The notes beneath the pieces are model-generated. The model worked only from the letters and a program-made list of their open reading frames with translations, was not told where the DNA came from and did no database searches. Made by a program: the position numbers and the translations under genes. This document shows positions 9,327 to 17,169 of a stretch of 25,337 bases of DNA, piece by piece. The stretch covers positions 1-25,337 of the forward strand of contig JABDPL010000290.1 in the NCBI GenBank assembly GCA_013042825.1, read 5' to 3'. Position 1 is the first letter of the stretch. Each line of letters begins with the position of its first letter. Origin of the DNA: Flavobacteriaceae bacterium (GTDB taxonomy: Bacteria; Bacteroidota; Bacteroidia; Flavobacteriales; Flavobacteriaceae).

Positions 9327-10283
9327 ATGAAAAAACATCTATTGATCCTATTGATCTCAAGTATTGTTATGTCTTGCGTATCGCCTAAAGTATACAAAGA
9401 CCTGGAAAATAAATATGCCGATCTGAAACGCGAGAATCGCCGATTAATTGAACAGAACGAAGAGATACAGTCGGCTTTGACCAAGGCAAAAAACGATCTG
9501 GCTAGTTTAGAACAGGAATACGAGTCGGCAGTGAACAGACGTGATCAGCTTGAGAACGATGTGAACGCCTTAAGATCGAACCTTAAGAACTTAAAGGAAT
9601 CGTATGATGCCCTTGAAGAAAACAGCAGTGCTGCCATTGCAGAAAACTCCAAGAAAAACAGGGAGCTCCTGGCAGAACTGGAGGCCAAGGAGATCGCTTT
9701 GGCTAACGAGAATTCTAGGCTTCAAAAGCTTCAGAAGGAACTTGAGCAAAGGTCTCAGCGCGTAGCGGAACTCGAAAGCCTTATCGCTATCAAGGATCAG
9801 GCTATGCAAGACCTGAAAGCCGCCATATCCAATGCTCTTATAGATTTTGAGGGTAAAGGCCTTACTGTAGAGCAGCGCGATGGGAAGGTCTACGTATCCA
9901 TGGAGAATAAATTGCTCTTCCAGTCGGGCAGCTGGGCCGTTGGAGAAGAGGGAAAAAGGGCAGTTCGCCAGTTGGGTGAAGTCTTGGCACAAAACCCCGA
10001 AATAGATGTTCTTATCGAGGGCCATACAGACAATGTGCCGTATAAAGGAACCGGGCAGGTTAAAGGTAATTGGGACTTGTCAACTAAACGCGCAACCGCG
10101 ATAGTTGGGATATTGCGCGAGAATAAGGATATAAATCCCGGGAATCTCACGGCAGCCGGGCGCGGTGAGTATGCCCCAGTTGCATCTAATGAATCAGCTG
10201 CGGGCAAGGCCAGGAACCGCAGAATTGAGGTTATACTGACTCCTAAACTAGATGAGATCACAAAATTACTAAATGACATGTGA
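9327..10283 (+). CDS. OmpA-family lipoprotein with long coiled coil
   Basis: 318 residues. The hydrophobic N-terminus ends at MSC, so Cys17 is the likely lipidation site. Residues about 22-165 form a heptad-rich coiled coil rich in Glu, Lys, Leu and Asn. Residues about 195-305 are an OmpA/MotB peptidoglycan-binding domain with GHTDNVPYKG and LSTKRATAIV; Asp235 and Arg255 correspond to the diaminopimelate-binding pair. The protein probably bridges the outer membrane and the cell wall. It sits 12 bases after xth. Its TGA overlaps the ATG of the next gene (TGATG), implying translational coupling to the aldo/keto reductase. Confidence 0.93.
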   Translation: MKKHLLILLISSIVMSCVSPKVYKDLENKYADLKRENRRLIEQNEEIQSALTKAKNDLASLEQEYESAVNRRDQLENDVNALRSNLKNLKESYDALEENSSAAIAENSKKNRELLAELEAKEIALANENSRLQKLQKELEQRSQRVAELESLIAIKDQAMQDLKAAISNALIDFEGKGLTVEQRDGKVYVSMENKLLFQSGSWAVGEEGKRAVRQLGEVLAQNPEIDVLIEGHTDNVPYKGTGQVKGNWDLSTKRATAIVGILRENKDINPGNLTAAGRGEYAPVASNESAAGKARNRRIEVILTPKLDEITKLLNDM

Positions 10284-11320
10284 TGAAATACACCAATCTT
10301 CCCAATACGGATATAAAGGTTAGCAAAATATGCCTGGGGACAATGACCTGGGGTAATCAGAATACCGAAGCTGATGGCCATGCGCAACTGGATTATGCCA
10401 TCGATCAGGGGATAAACTTTATCGATACAGCAGAGTTATATCCCGTTCCTGCGACTGCTGAAACCCAGGGACGCACATCTGAGATCATAGGATCATGGTT
10501 ATCAAAACGCAAGAATCGCGATAAACTGATCATTGCTTCTAAAATAGCGGGTCCTGGGGATTACACGGCTCATATCAGGACCACCGGATTTTCGGAAAAT
10601 TCAATCAAAGATGCTGTTGAGAAGGAATTAAAACGATTACAGACCGATTATATCGACCTTTTTCAGCTGCATTGGCCGGAAAGACAAACCAATGTTTTTG
10701 GTGTTCGTGATTACGACCATAACCCTGATGATCCCTGGCAGGATAATTTCAAAGAAGTACTTGAGGCTCTGGATAATCAGATCAAATCGGGAAAGATCAG
10801 GTATGTTGGGCTTTCGAACGAGAAAGCCTGGGGTACTATGAGATATCTTGAGGAATCAAGGTCCCAGGGTCTGCCGCGTATGATAAGCATTCAGAATGCA
10901 TACTCCATGCTGAACAGGACCTTCGAAGGGGATCTTGCAGAGATTGCCTTGCGGGAGAACATCGGATTACTGGCATATTCACCTATGGCGTTCGGGGTAT
11001 TATCGGGTAAATATATACAAGGTCGCGCATCGGAGAATTCAAGATTGAAGCTATTTCCAAGATTTGCACGCTATAGTAGTGAAGAGGCGACCGAAGCTAC
11101 CAGCAAATATTTGAAACTGGCTGATCAAAATGGGATGAGCCTCGCCCAAATGTCTCTCGCATTTGTAAACCAGCGGCCTTTTGTTACGAGCAACATCATA
11201 GGCGCGACTTCACTTGAACAGTTGAAGGAAAATATCGACAGTATTCATTTGACTTTAGACACAGATCTTTTAAATAAGATCAATTCCATTCATGCTGCGA
11301 TTCCCAATCCCGCGCCCTGA
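10283..11320 (+). CDS. tas: Tas-type aldo/keto reductase
   Basis: An NAD(P)H-dependent oxidoreductase of 345 residues, closely resembling E. coli Tas along its whole length: GTMTWGNQNTEADGHAQLDY, AELYPVP, LQTDYIDLFQLHWP, IQNAYSMLNR, a PFVTSNIIGAT near the end and a C-terminal PNPAP. The catalytic tetrad is visible as Asp48, Tyr53, Lys87 and His130. The physiological substrate is not known to me. A GTG three bases upstream (10280) could also start the frame, but the ATG in the TGATG overlap gives the standard Tas N-terminus. It is the last gene of the xth cluster and converges on rng across a shared hairpin. Confidence 0.93.
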   Translation: MKYTNLPNTDIKVSKICLGTMTWGNQNTEADGHAQLDYAIDQGINFIDTAELYPVPATAETQGRTSEIIGSWLSKRKNRDKLIIASKIAGPGDYTAHIRTTGFSENSIKDAVEKELKRLQTDYIDLFQLHWPERQTNVFGVRDYDHNPDDPWQDNFKEVLEALDNQIKSGKIRYVGLSNEKAWGTMRYLEESRSQGLPRMISIQNAYSMLNRTFEGDLAEIALRENIGLLAYSPMAFGVLSGKYIQGRASENSRLKLFPRFARYSSEEATEATSKYLKLADQNGMSLAQMSLAFVNQRPFVTSNIIGATSLEQLKENIDSIHLTLDTDLLNKINSIHAAIPNPAP

Positions 11321-11330
11321 TAAAACAAAA

Positions 11331-11358
11331 AAAGCCCTGCTGAAAACAGCAAGGCTTT
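11331..11358 (-). terminator. Terminator between tas and rng, strongest for rng
   Basis: Stem AAAGCC-C-TGCTG / CAGCA-A-GGCTTT (one mismatch) with loop AAAA. On the minus strand the stem runs into seven T and a further T-rich stretch, a strong terminator for rng. On the plus strand only TTT follows, so it is weaker for tas. Confidence 0.8.
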
Positions 11359-11362
11359 GATA

Positions 11363-12910
11363 TTAGGATTTAATGGTTTTACCGTCTTTATCTTTAAAAC
11401 GGTATTCCAAATACGTGTAAGCATCTCTTGGTTGAATTTTAACCCATTTCTTATGTTCAAAATACCATTTTGAACGTATAGATGGAAATCCTTTGGTTAA
11501 AAAGGCAGCTATAAAAGGGTGAGCATTAAGAGTAACCTTTTTATAACCCTTTTTAAAAACGCGTTCCAGTTCTTCTTTAATTTTGCCTATTAATACAATC
11601 GGTGCTTCAACTTCTGCACCTTTCAAACTGCTGGGATGTTCTTCCCTAGTCTTAATAGCCATTTCAGGCCGGACGCGTTGTCGTGTCATTTGTATCAATC
11701 CGAATTTACTAGGTGGCAGGATCTTGTGCTTCGCGCGGTCTTCTTTCATTTCATCCCTGAAATGATTAAAGAGTTTTTTGCGGTTCTCAGCCCTTGTCAT
11801 ATCGATAAAATCGACAACGATGATACCACCCATATCGCGCAGTCTCAACTGCCTTGCAATTTCGCTGGCTGCGATTAAGTTAACCTCCAGCGCGGTGTCC
11901 TCCTGGCTCTTTGCCTTGTTCGAACGGTTACCGCTATTAACGTCAATTACATGCAGTGCTTCAGTGTGTTCTATCACGAGGTAGGCACCTTTTGCTGTTG
12001 ACACGGTTTTACCGAATGAGGTCTTGATCTGCCGTTCTATGCCGAATTTCTCAAAAATCGGAACTTTCGACTGATACAATTTCACAATTGATTCTTTCTT
12101 AGGTGCAATTTCTTGCACGTAATCTTTAATTTGAAAATAAAGCGACTCGTCGTCTACGTGTATGGCATTGAATGAATCGTTAAAAATGTCTCTTAAGATT
12201 GAAGAGGCCTTATTCATTTCGCCCAATACTTTACTTGGATGAGGAGCTCGATGTAGCTTCTTGCTCATGGCAACCCAACGGTTGTACAAATTTTGCAAGT
12301 CTTTGTCTAGTTCAGCTACTTTTTTGCCTTCTGCGACAGTACGGATAATTACACCAAAGCCTTTTGGCTTGATACTTTTTATCAAGCGTTTAAGTCGGTT
12401 TTTCTCTTCTCGAGACTCGATTTTCTGTGAGATCGAGATTCGATCGGAGAAAGGAACTAAAACCAGGTATCTACCGGCAATCGATATTTCAGATGAAATT
12501 CTCGGTCCTTTAGTCGATATGGGTTCCTTAACAATCTGTACAAGTATAGATTGATTCGATTTTAGAACTTGGGCAATACTTCCGTGTTTGTCTATGTCTT
12601 TTTCAAATGGGAAATTCTTTAGAGAATAATCTCTAAGCTTACCTGTGCTTACACGTTTGATGAATTTCAGGAGAGAGGCCATTTTAGGACCCAGGTCATG
12701 ATAGTGCAAAAAAGCATCTTTTTCATAACCTACGTTCACAAAAGCTGCATTTAATCCGGGAACAGTTTTCTTGATCTTGGCAAGGAAAATATCTCCGACT
12801 GCAAACTTGCTGTCGTCCTCATCCCGCTGCATTTCAACTAATCTTCCATCTTTTAATAAGGCAAAATCAACGTAATCTGAACTAGAACGAATAATTAATT
12901 CATAATTCAT
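11363..12910 (-). CDS. rng: Ribonuclease G/E family endoribonuclease
   Basis: 515 residues, the usual size of RNase G. It cuts single-stranded RNA in mRNA decay and rRNA 5' maturation. Residues about 36-130 form the S1 RNA-binding domain (GDIFLAKIKKTVPGLNAAFV). The catalytic DNase I-like part carries DVNSG at 323-327 and DFIDM at 367-371, holding the two metal-binding aspartates. RQRVRPEM near 411-418 follows. The zinc-link CPxC motif that holds E. coli RNase E/G dimers together is absent: the same place reads KTREEHPSSL. The last ~80 residues match the RNase G end (HKKWVKIQPRDAYTYLEYRF). Its ATG lies 167 bases downstream of the small basic protein gene. Confidence 0.95.
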   Translation of the reverse strand: MNYELIIRSSSDYVDFALLKDGRLVEMQRDEDDSKFAVGDIFLAKIKKTVPGLNAAFVNVGYEKDAFLHYHDLGPKMASLLKFIKRVSTGKLRDYSLKNFPFEKDIDKHGSIAQVLKSNQSILVQIVKEPISTKGPRISSEISIAGRYLVLVPFSDRISISQKIESREEKNRLKRLIKSIKPKGFGVIIRTVAEGKKVAELDKDLQNLYNRWVAMSKKLHRAPHPSKVLGEMNKASSILRDIFNDSFNAIHVDDESLYFQIKDYVQEIAPKKESIVKLYQSKVPIFEKFGIERQIKTSFGKTVSTAKGAYLVIEHTEALHVIDVNSGNRSNKAKSQEDTALEVNLIAASEIARQLRLRDMGGIIVVDFIDMTRAENRKKLFNHFRDEMKEDRAKHKILPPSKFGLIQMTRQRVRPEMAIKTREEHPSSLKGAEVEAPIVLIGKIKEELERVFKKGYKKVTLNAHPFIAAFLTKGFPSIRSKWYFEHKKWVKIQPRDAYTYLEYRFKDKDGKTIKS

Positions 12911-13077
12911 ATAGTTAATTTATATCCATTCCATGAGGGATACAGGAACAGATGGATTATACATTTACACAGGATTTTTAAATCCGTAAAATTCGCGCCT
13001 CATGCAGTCTCGCAATGAGTCGGGAATTTAGTATCAAAGAACGTTATATACTGAAAAAGCAGTTGGAAATAACTACT
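12911..13077 (-). other. Leader region upstream of rng with two inverted repeats
   Basis: No gene is seen here. On the minus strand it separates the small basic gene from rng. It holds a 6-bp palindrome GGATTT-AA-AAATCC (12972-12985) and a 7-bp bulged stem CTCATGC / GC(A)ATGAG (12999-13019). Neither ends in a T-run, so they are not classic terminators. Leader structures in RNase E/G mRNAs can be feedback targets, but that role here is a guess. Confidence 0.4.
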
Positions 13078-13173
13078 TTAATCCTTTTTTTTCTTGTGAC
13101 GGTTAGCTCGTCTTCTTTTTTTACGCTTGTGCGTTGCTACCTTGTGTCGTTTCCTCTTTTTACCACTGGGCAT
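13078..13173 (-). CDS. 31-residue highly basic protein, possible ribosome-associated protein
   Basis: A short reading frame starting at the ATG complement of 13171-13173 and stopping with TAA at 13078-13080. The peptide starts MPSGKKRKRHKVATHKRKKR and ends NRHKKKKD. Of 31 residues, 20 are Lys, Arg or His, and only the last is acidic. From memory, almost identical short basic peptides occur next to HU and RNase G genes in other Bacteroidota; this is knowledge I could not check here. The composition and the translation/nucleic-acid neighbourhood suggest a small ribosomal protein or nucleic-acid binder. It lies 35 bases downstream of hup on the same strand. An overlapping plus-strand frame has no such composition and is rejected. 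Confidence 0.75.
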   Translation of the reverse strand: MPSGKKRKRHKVATHKRKKRRRANRHKKKKD

Positions 13174-13208
13174 GAATGCAGTTGTTTTTCGTTACTAATT
13201 CTTATCCC

Positions 13209-13499
13209 TTAATTCACTTCAACATTCGACTTGACACTTTCCAGAAAAACTTTTGCTGGTTTAAAGGCAGGAATATTGTGAGCAGGAATTTTGATTGTTG
13301 TATTCTTGGAAATATTTCTACCGGTTTTTTCGGCTCGTTTCTTTATGATAAAGCTACCAAATCCTCTCAAATAAACGTTATCACCGTTTTCCAGAGAATT
13401 TTTTACTTCGTTCATGAATGATTCGACGGTGGCTTGAACATCTCCTTTCTCCATCCCAAGTTTCTCAGATATAATAGCCACTAGATCTGCTTTAGTCAT
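13209..13499 (-). CDS. hup: HU/IHF-family DNA-binding protein
   Basis: A nucleoid protein of 96 residues that bends and compacts DNA as a dimer. It has the family layout: two helices (MTKADLVAIISEKLGMEKGD), then the beta arms with GFGSFIIKKRAEKTGRN (about 46-62), IPAHNIPAFKPAKVF (about 71-85) where an intercalating Pro is expected, and a C-terminal helix. The frame is open to 13565, but the start at 13497-13499 gives the normal HU N-terminus; the upstream part lies in an AT-rich leader with a promoter. It is the first gene of a minus-strand set followed by the 31-residue basic gene and rng. Confidence 0.95.
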   Translation of the reverse strand: MTKADLVAIISEKLGMEKGDVQATVESFMNEVKNSLENGDNVYLRGFGSFIIKKRAEKTGRNISKNTTIKIPAHNIPAFKPAKVFLESVKSNVEVN

Positions 13500-13541
13500 T
13501 GTAATTGTTTTTAGGGTTACTACTATTAATAGATAGGGATG

Positions 13542-13574
13542 CAAATATAAATATTTTAAATTCAATATTTCAAA
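13542..13574 (-). promoter_or_regulatory. Promoter of hup
   Basis: On the minus strand, TTTG (13571-13574) and TATATTTG (13542-13549) are separated by 21 bases. This matches the Bacteroidota -33/-7 consensus TTTG / TAnnTTTG. It lies 42 bases upstream of the hup ATG, so the transcript would have a leader of about 35 bases. Confidence 0.8.
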
Positions 13575-13607
13575 CGTAAAACGGTAAATTTTAAGGAGAT
13601 AATCGCG

Positions 13608-13615
13608 TATTTTTG
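13608..13615 (+). promoter_or_regulatory. -7 element of mutY promoter
   Basis: TATTTTTG fits TAnnTTTG and lies 13 bases before the mutY ATG. No good TTTG is seen at the -33 distance. The mRNA leader would be short, about 7 bases. Confidence 0.5.
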
Positions 13616-13628
13616 CGCTTTATCTAAA

Positions 13629-14690
13629 ATGAAAAAGGAAATTTATAAAAAGTTAAAACATTGGTATTCAGTAAATAAGAGAATGCTGCCCTGGAGAGAG
13701 ACCAAAGAGCCCTACTACATCTGGCTTTCGGAGGTCATTCTGCAACAAACACAGGTTAAACAAGGTCTTCCATTTTATCTGTCTTTTATCGATTCTTTTC
13801 CCACAGTTTTTGATCTTGCAAATGCAGAAGAGGACGAGGTTTTAAAGCTTTGGCAAGGCCTCGGGTATTATTCACGTGCAAGGAACCTGCACAAAACGGC
13901 TAAGATAGTTTCGGAGAATCACGGAGGCAGATTTCCGCAGTCTTATGATGAATTGATCCGGCTTCCCGGAATCGGAGACTATACGGCAAGCGCTATTGCT
14001 TCTATATGCTTTGAGCAACCCTGTGCTGTGGTCGATGGAAACGTGTATCGATTCCTTTCGAGATACTTTGGAATTGACACTCCCATTGATACACAGCAGG
14101 CAAAATCGCAGTTTAAGACTCTTGCTATGGAACTGCTTCCACAAAGTGATTTCGGTGATCACAACCAGGGGGTCATGGAGTTTGGAGCAAGACAATGCAA
14201 ACCAAAATCGCCCGATTGTAATGCATGTATATTTCAAGCCAGTTGTACAGCATACCGCCTGAATCGCGTATCTGAGCTTCCGGTAAAACGATCGAAACAG
14301 AAAATAAAAAAACGTTATTTCAACTACCTGATGGTACGTTCGAACGCCACAGATAAGGTCCTGCTAAAAAAACGGAACATGCGCGATATATGGGAGAACC
14401 TTTATGAGTTCCCATTGATTGAAATTGAAAATTCTTACGGAATTAATGAACAGACCCTCAATGATGAATTGAGCAAACTATTGTCAGGTAAAGACTTTGA
14501 GGCGGTTCTGTTTAATGAAAAAGATATCGTACACAAGCTTTCACATCAACATATCTATACGAGATTTTGGATTGTAAATACCGAAAGCGCACTCGATGAA
14601 GGCATTCCGGCTGACTCGATCAACTCATATGCAGTTCCTGCTCTTATCCGCGACTTTCTGGAGCAATATGGAATAAAGCAAACCAGCTAA
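13629..14690 (+). CDS. mutY: A/G-specific adenine glycosylase
   Basis: Removes adenine mispaired with 8-oxoguanine, preventing G:C to T:A changes. 353 residues: the helix-hairpin-helix glycosylase domain holds the catalytic Glu35 in WLSEVILQQTQV, Asp136 in CAVVDGNVYRF, and LPGIGDYTASAI with Tyr118. The iron-sulfur loop is complete: Cys190, Cys197, Cys200 and Cys206, spaced C-x6-C-x2-C-x5-C. Residues about 225-353 form the NUDIX-like C-terminal domain that recognises oxoguanine, with LSHQHIYTRFW. It heads the plus-strand mutY-ssb-gldE-gldD series and is divergent from hup. The order mutY-ssb-gldE-gldD is, to my knowledge, common in Flavobacteriia. Confidence 0.97.
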   Translation: MKKEIYKKLKHWYSVNKRMLPWRETKEPYYIWLSEVILQQTQVKQGLPFYLSFIDSFPTVFDLANAEEDEVLKLWQGLGYYSRARNLHKTAKIVSENHGGRFPQSYDELIRLPGIGDYTASAIASICFEQPCAVVDGNVYRFLSRYFGIDTPIDTQQAKSQFKTLAMELLPQSDFGDHNQGVMEFGARQCKPKSPDCNACIFQASCTAYRLNRVSELPVKRSKQKIKKRYFNYLMVRSNATDKVLLKKRNMRDIWENLYEFPLIEIENSYGINEQTLNDELSKLLSGKDFEAVLFNEKDIVHKLSHQHIYTRFWIVNTESALDEGIPADSINSYAVPALIRDFLEQYGIKQTS

Positions 14691-14750
14691 GTGATCTTTT
14701 TTTACTATTTTTAATAATATTCAGAATTAATAAATCCATAAAACAAAAGC

Positions 14751-15191
14751 ATGTCAGGAACCTTGAATAAAGTTATGTTGATAGGTCATTTGGGTGATGC
14801 GGTAAAGCTTCATTATTTCGATGACAGGAATTGCGTTGGACGGTTTCCACTGGCCACGAATGAGACCTATACCAATAAGCAAACCAATGAACGCGTTACG
14901 ACTACAGAATGGCATAATATTGTGGTTCGAAATAAAGCAGCTGAGATATGCGAAAAATACCTTCAAAAGGGCGATCGCGTATATATTGAGGGAAAGATTA
15001 AAACCCGCAAATGGCAGGACGATAGAGGGAATGACCGTTATACAACAGAGATACATTGTACCGATTTTACATTTTTAACCACTAAGGGTGAACAACAGCA
15101 GTCACAGCCTAATCCTGGGAATCGGTCGCCGAACCCGGAAAATAAGGTGAATGAACCGGCAGTGGAACAAGATGACGATTTGCCATTTTAA
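14751..15191 (+). CDS. ssb: Single-stranded DNA-binding protein
   Basis: Coats single-stranded DNA in replication and repair and recruits partners through its C-terminal tip. 146 residues: OB-fold about 5-112 with TLNKVMLIGHLG, TTEWHNIV (Trp54), GDRVYIEGK and TRKWQDDRG (Trp88). A Gln/Pro/Asn-rich tail then leads to the acidic tip DDDLPF (141-146), the usual partner-binding motif. It lies 60 AT-rich bases after mutY, so it may have its own promoter, although none with a good consensus is visible. gldE follows after 22 bases. Confidence 0.97.
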   Translation: MSGTLNKVMLIGHLGDAVKLHYFDDRNCVGRFPLATNETYTNKQTNERVTTTEWHNIVVRNKAAEICEKYLQKGDRVYIEGKIKTRKWQDDRGNDRYTTEIHCTDFTFLTTKGEQQQSQPNPGNRSPNPENKVNEPAVEQDDDLPF

Positions 15192-15213
15192 TTGCTAATT
15201 TAATTTAACGCTA

Positions 15214-16518
15214 TTGGATCCGGATCCTCCTGATTTATACTTATTAGTTGCATCTACTGATATTACTGCAATTCTTGGCTTTGTAGTGCTGGCTGTCCTT
15301 TTGATCTGTTCGGCCCTGGTATCGGGTGCAGAAGTGGCTCTTTTTTCACTCAGTCGTTCCGATATCGAAAATGAACAGGGAAAAAATTCAAAGCAAATAG
15401 AGATTATTTCAAGATTGCTTCAGCAACCCCAAAAGTTGCTGGCCACCATCCTGGTTGCAAATAATTTCATCAACATTGCCATCGTTTTATTGTTCGCTTA
15501 CTTAAGCAGATATATCTTCAATTCCTTTGCGAATGCGGTTGTTCAATTTATAGTTGAGGTAATTATTGTGACCTTTCTCATTCTTCTTTTCGGAGAGATA
15601 TTGCCCAAGGTTTATGCGACAAGGAATAATATCAAATTTGCGAAATTCATGGCCTATCCCCTGAACGTGCTCGATTTCCTTATTTCACCCTTTAGCCGGC
15701 CCATGCAAAAGGCAACCCGCTACCTCAATGATAAGCTCGGGAGGCAGCGTTCTAATATCAGCGTTGACCACCTGTCTCAGGCCCTGGAACTCACAAGTGA
15801 AGAGGATACGACTAAACAGGAACAGAAGATCCTTCGCGGGATCGTGTCCTTCGGAAACACCGATACAAGACAGGTTATGCGCCCCAGGATAGATATTTTT
15901 GCCCTGGATAAAACCATGCTGTATTCGGAGGTTCTGAGAGAGGTCATAAAAAATGGTTATTCCCGTATCCCTGTATTTGAAGATAATATCGATACTGTTG
16001 TCGGAATCCTTTATGCCAAAGACCTTCTTCCGCATCTTGACAAATCAGAATTCGATTGGGTAACCCTTATAAGAGAGCCCTTCTTCGTGCCGGAAAATAA
16101 AAAATTAGATGACCTAATGATCGAATTTCAGGACAAAAAAGTGCATTTGGCAGTCGTGGTAGATGAGTATGGCGGTACATCCGGCGTAATTTCCTTGGAA
16201 GATATTATTGAAGAGATCGTAGGCGATATAAGCGATGAGTTCGATGATGAAGATATTATTTATTCAAAACTTGACGACCATAATTATGTGTTTGAGGGCA
16301 AGACCAATCTCAAAGACTTCTATAAGATTGTAAAACTCGCAGACATCTCCCATATGGAATCACAAAAAGGGGAGGCCGAGACCCTGGCAGGATTTATCCT
16401 GGAGATCTCCAAGAGTTTTCCGAAGATACATTCAAAATTGAGTTTTGATAATTTCCTTTTCACCGTAGAAGCTATGGATAAACGACGTATTAAACGTATT
16501 AAAGTGACCCTGATTTGA
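15214..16518 (+). CDS. gldE: Gliding motility-associated protein GldE (CNNM/CorC-type)
   Basis: A membrane protein of 434 residues linked to gliding and the T9SS, related to CNNM/HlyC-CorC proteins. Transmembrane segments lie near 17-45, 74-96 and 107-135 (CNNM/DUF21 domain, with SGAEVALFSLSRSD and FGEILPKVYA). Two CBS modules follow at about 200-330 (RQVMRPRIDIFALD, VVDEYGGTSGVISLEDI), and a CorC_HlyC domain at about 345-434. The start must be TTG: the only earlier in-frame codons precede a TAA at 15196, and the next ATG would remove the membrane segments. One base separates its stop from gldD, so the two are likely co-translated. Confidence 0.92.
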   Translation: MDPDPPDLYLLVASTDITAILGFVVLAVLLICSALVSGAEVALFSLSRSDIENEQGKNSKQIEIISRLLQQPQKLLATILVANNFINIAIVLLFAYLSRYIFNSFANAVVQFIVEVIIVTFLILLFGEILPKVYATRNNIKFAKFMAYPLNVLDFLISPFSRPMQKATRYLNDKLGRQRSNISVDHLSQALELTSEEDTTKQEQKILRGIVSFGNTDTRQVMRPRIDIFALDKTMLYSEVLREVIKNGYSRIPVFEDNIDTVVGILYAKDLLPHLDKSEFDWVTLIREPFFVPENKKLDDLMIEFQDKKVHLAVVVDEYGGTSGVISLEDIIEEIVGDISDEFDDEDIIYSKLDDHNYVFEGKTNLKDFYKIVKLADISHMESQKGEAETLAGFILEISKSFPKIHSKLSFDNFLFTVEAMDKRRIKRIKVTLI

Positions 16519-16519
16519 T

Positions 16520-17098
16520 ATGATAAATAGGCTATTAGTTATTTGTGGGTTATTATTGTTGGGTTCATGTGCCGAAGACCCTATTCCAAAACCCAGGGCA
16601 TATTTGAGATTAGACTACCCAAAACCGGAATATGTTGGGGTTCAACCTGATCTTCCGTTCCGGTTTGAACGAAATATTCAAGCCGACAGCCTGGGTCCGG
16701 TAGAAATATCAAGGGATGGAAAATCAAAAGGTGTCAATCTGGTCTATCCCGATTTAAAGGGAACCATTTATCTCACCTATAAGGCCATCAACGATAATCT
16801 TCAGATGTATCTGATCGATGCTCAAAACCTTACACAAAAGCATACCCTAAAGGCTGATGAGATCATAGAACAACCCTATGTTGATGAGCAAAACCGCGTC
16901 TTCGGCATGTTTTATGAAGTCGGTGGAAATGCAGCATCACAATCCCAATTTTATGTGACCGACAGTACAGATCATTTTATAACAGGCTCGTTATACTTTT
17001 ATACCAAACCCAATTATGATTCCATCTTACCTGCAGCCTATTACCTTCGCAACGATATTCAGCATTTGATGGAAACCATACGCTGGAAAAAAAATTAA
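16520..17098 (+). CDS. gldD: Gliding motility lipoprotein GldD
   Basis: 192 residues. A hydrophobic N-terminus ends in LLLLGSC, so Cys17 is the likely lipidated residue. The mature part contains KPRAYLRLDYPKPEY, LPFRFERN, TIYLTYK, GGNAASQSQFYVTDST and a C-terminal IQHLMETIRW, which I recognise as GldD. GldD is required for gliding and is part of the envelope machinery linked to type IX secretion; its exact biochemical role is unclear. It starts one base after gldE. No clear terminator is seen after it, and 71 bases separate it from the next gene. Confidence 0.93.
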   Translation: MINRLLVICGLLLLGSCAEDPIPKPRAYLRLDYPKPEYVGVQPDLPFRFERNIQADSLGPVEISRDGKSKGVNLVYPDLKGTIYLTYKAINDNLQMYLIDAQNLTQKHTLKADEIIEQPYVDEQNRVFGMFYEVGGNAASQSQFYVTDSTDHFITGSLYFYTKPNYDSILPAAYYLRNDIQHLMETIRWKKN

Positions 17099-17169
17099 CT
17101 TATCTCCAAGCAACCTTTTATACAGACGGACATCTAAAAGAAGACAAATAATTTAATTCAACACCGGTC

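Noticed and set aside
10280..10282. GTG start for the aldo/keto reductase
   Set aside because: The ATG directly after it gives the Tas N-terminus and a TGATG coupling signal.
13015..13212. Plus-strand 65-codon frame over the hup-rng gap
   Set aside because: Its translation is Phe/Ser/Leu-rich, as expected from the complement of the Lys/Arg-rich small gene on the other strand.
15216..15227. GGATCCGGATCC at the start of gldE
   Set aside because: It looks like a small repeat or palindrome but encodes the Asp-Pro-Asp-Pro at the GldE N-terminus; coding explains it.
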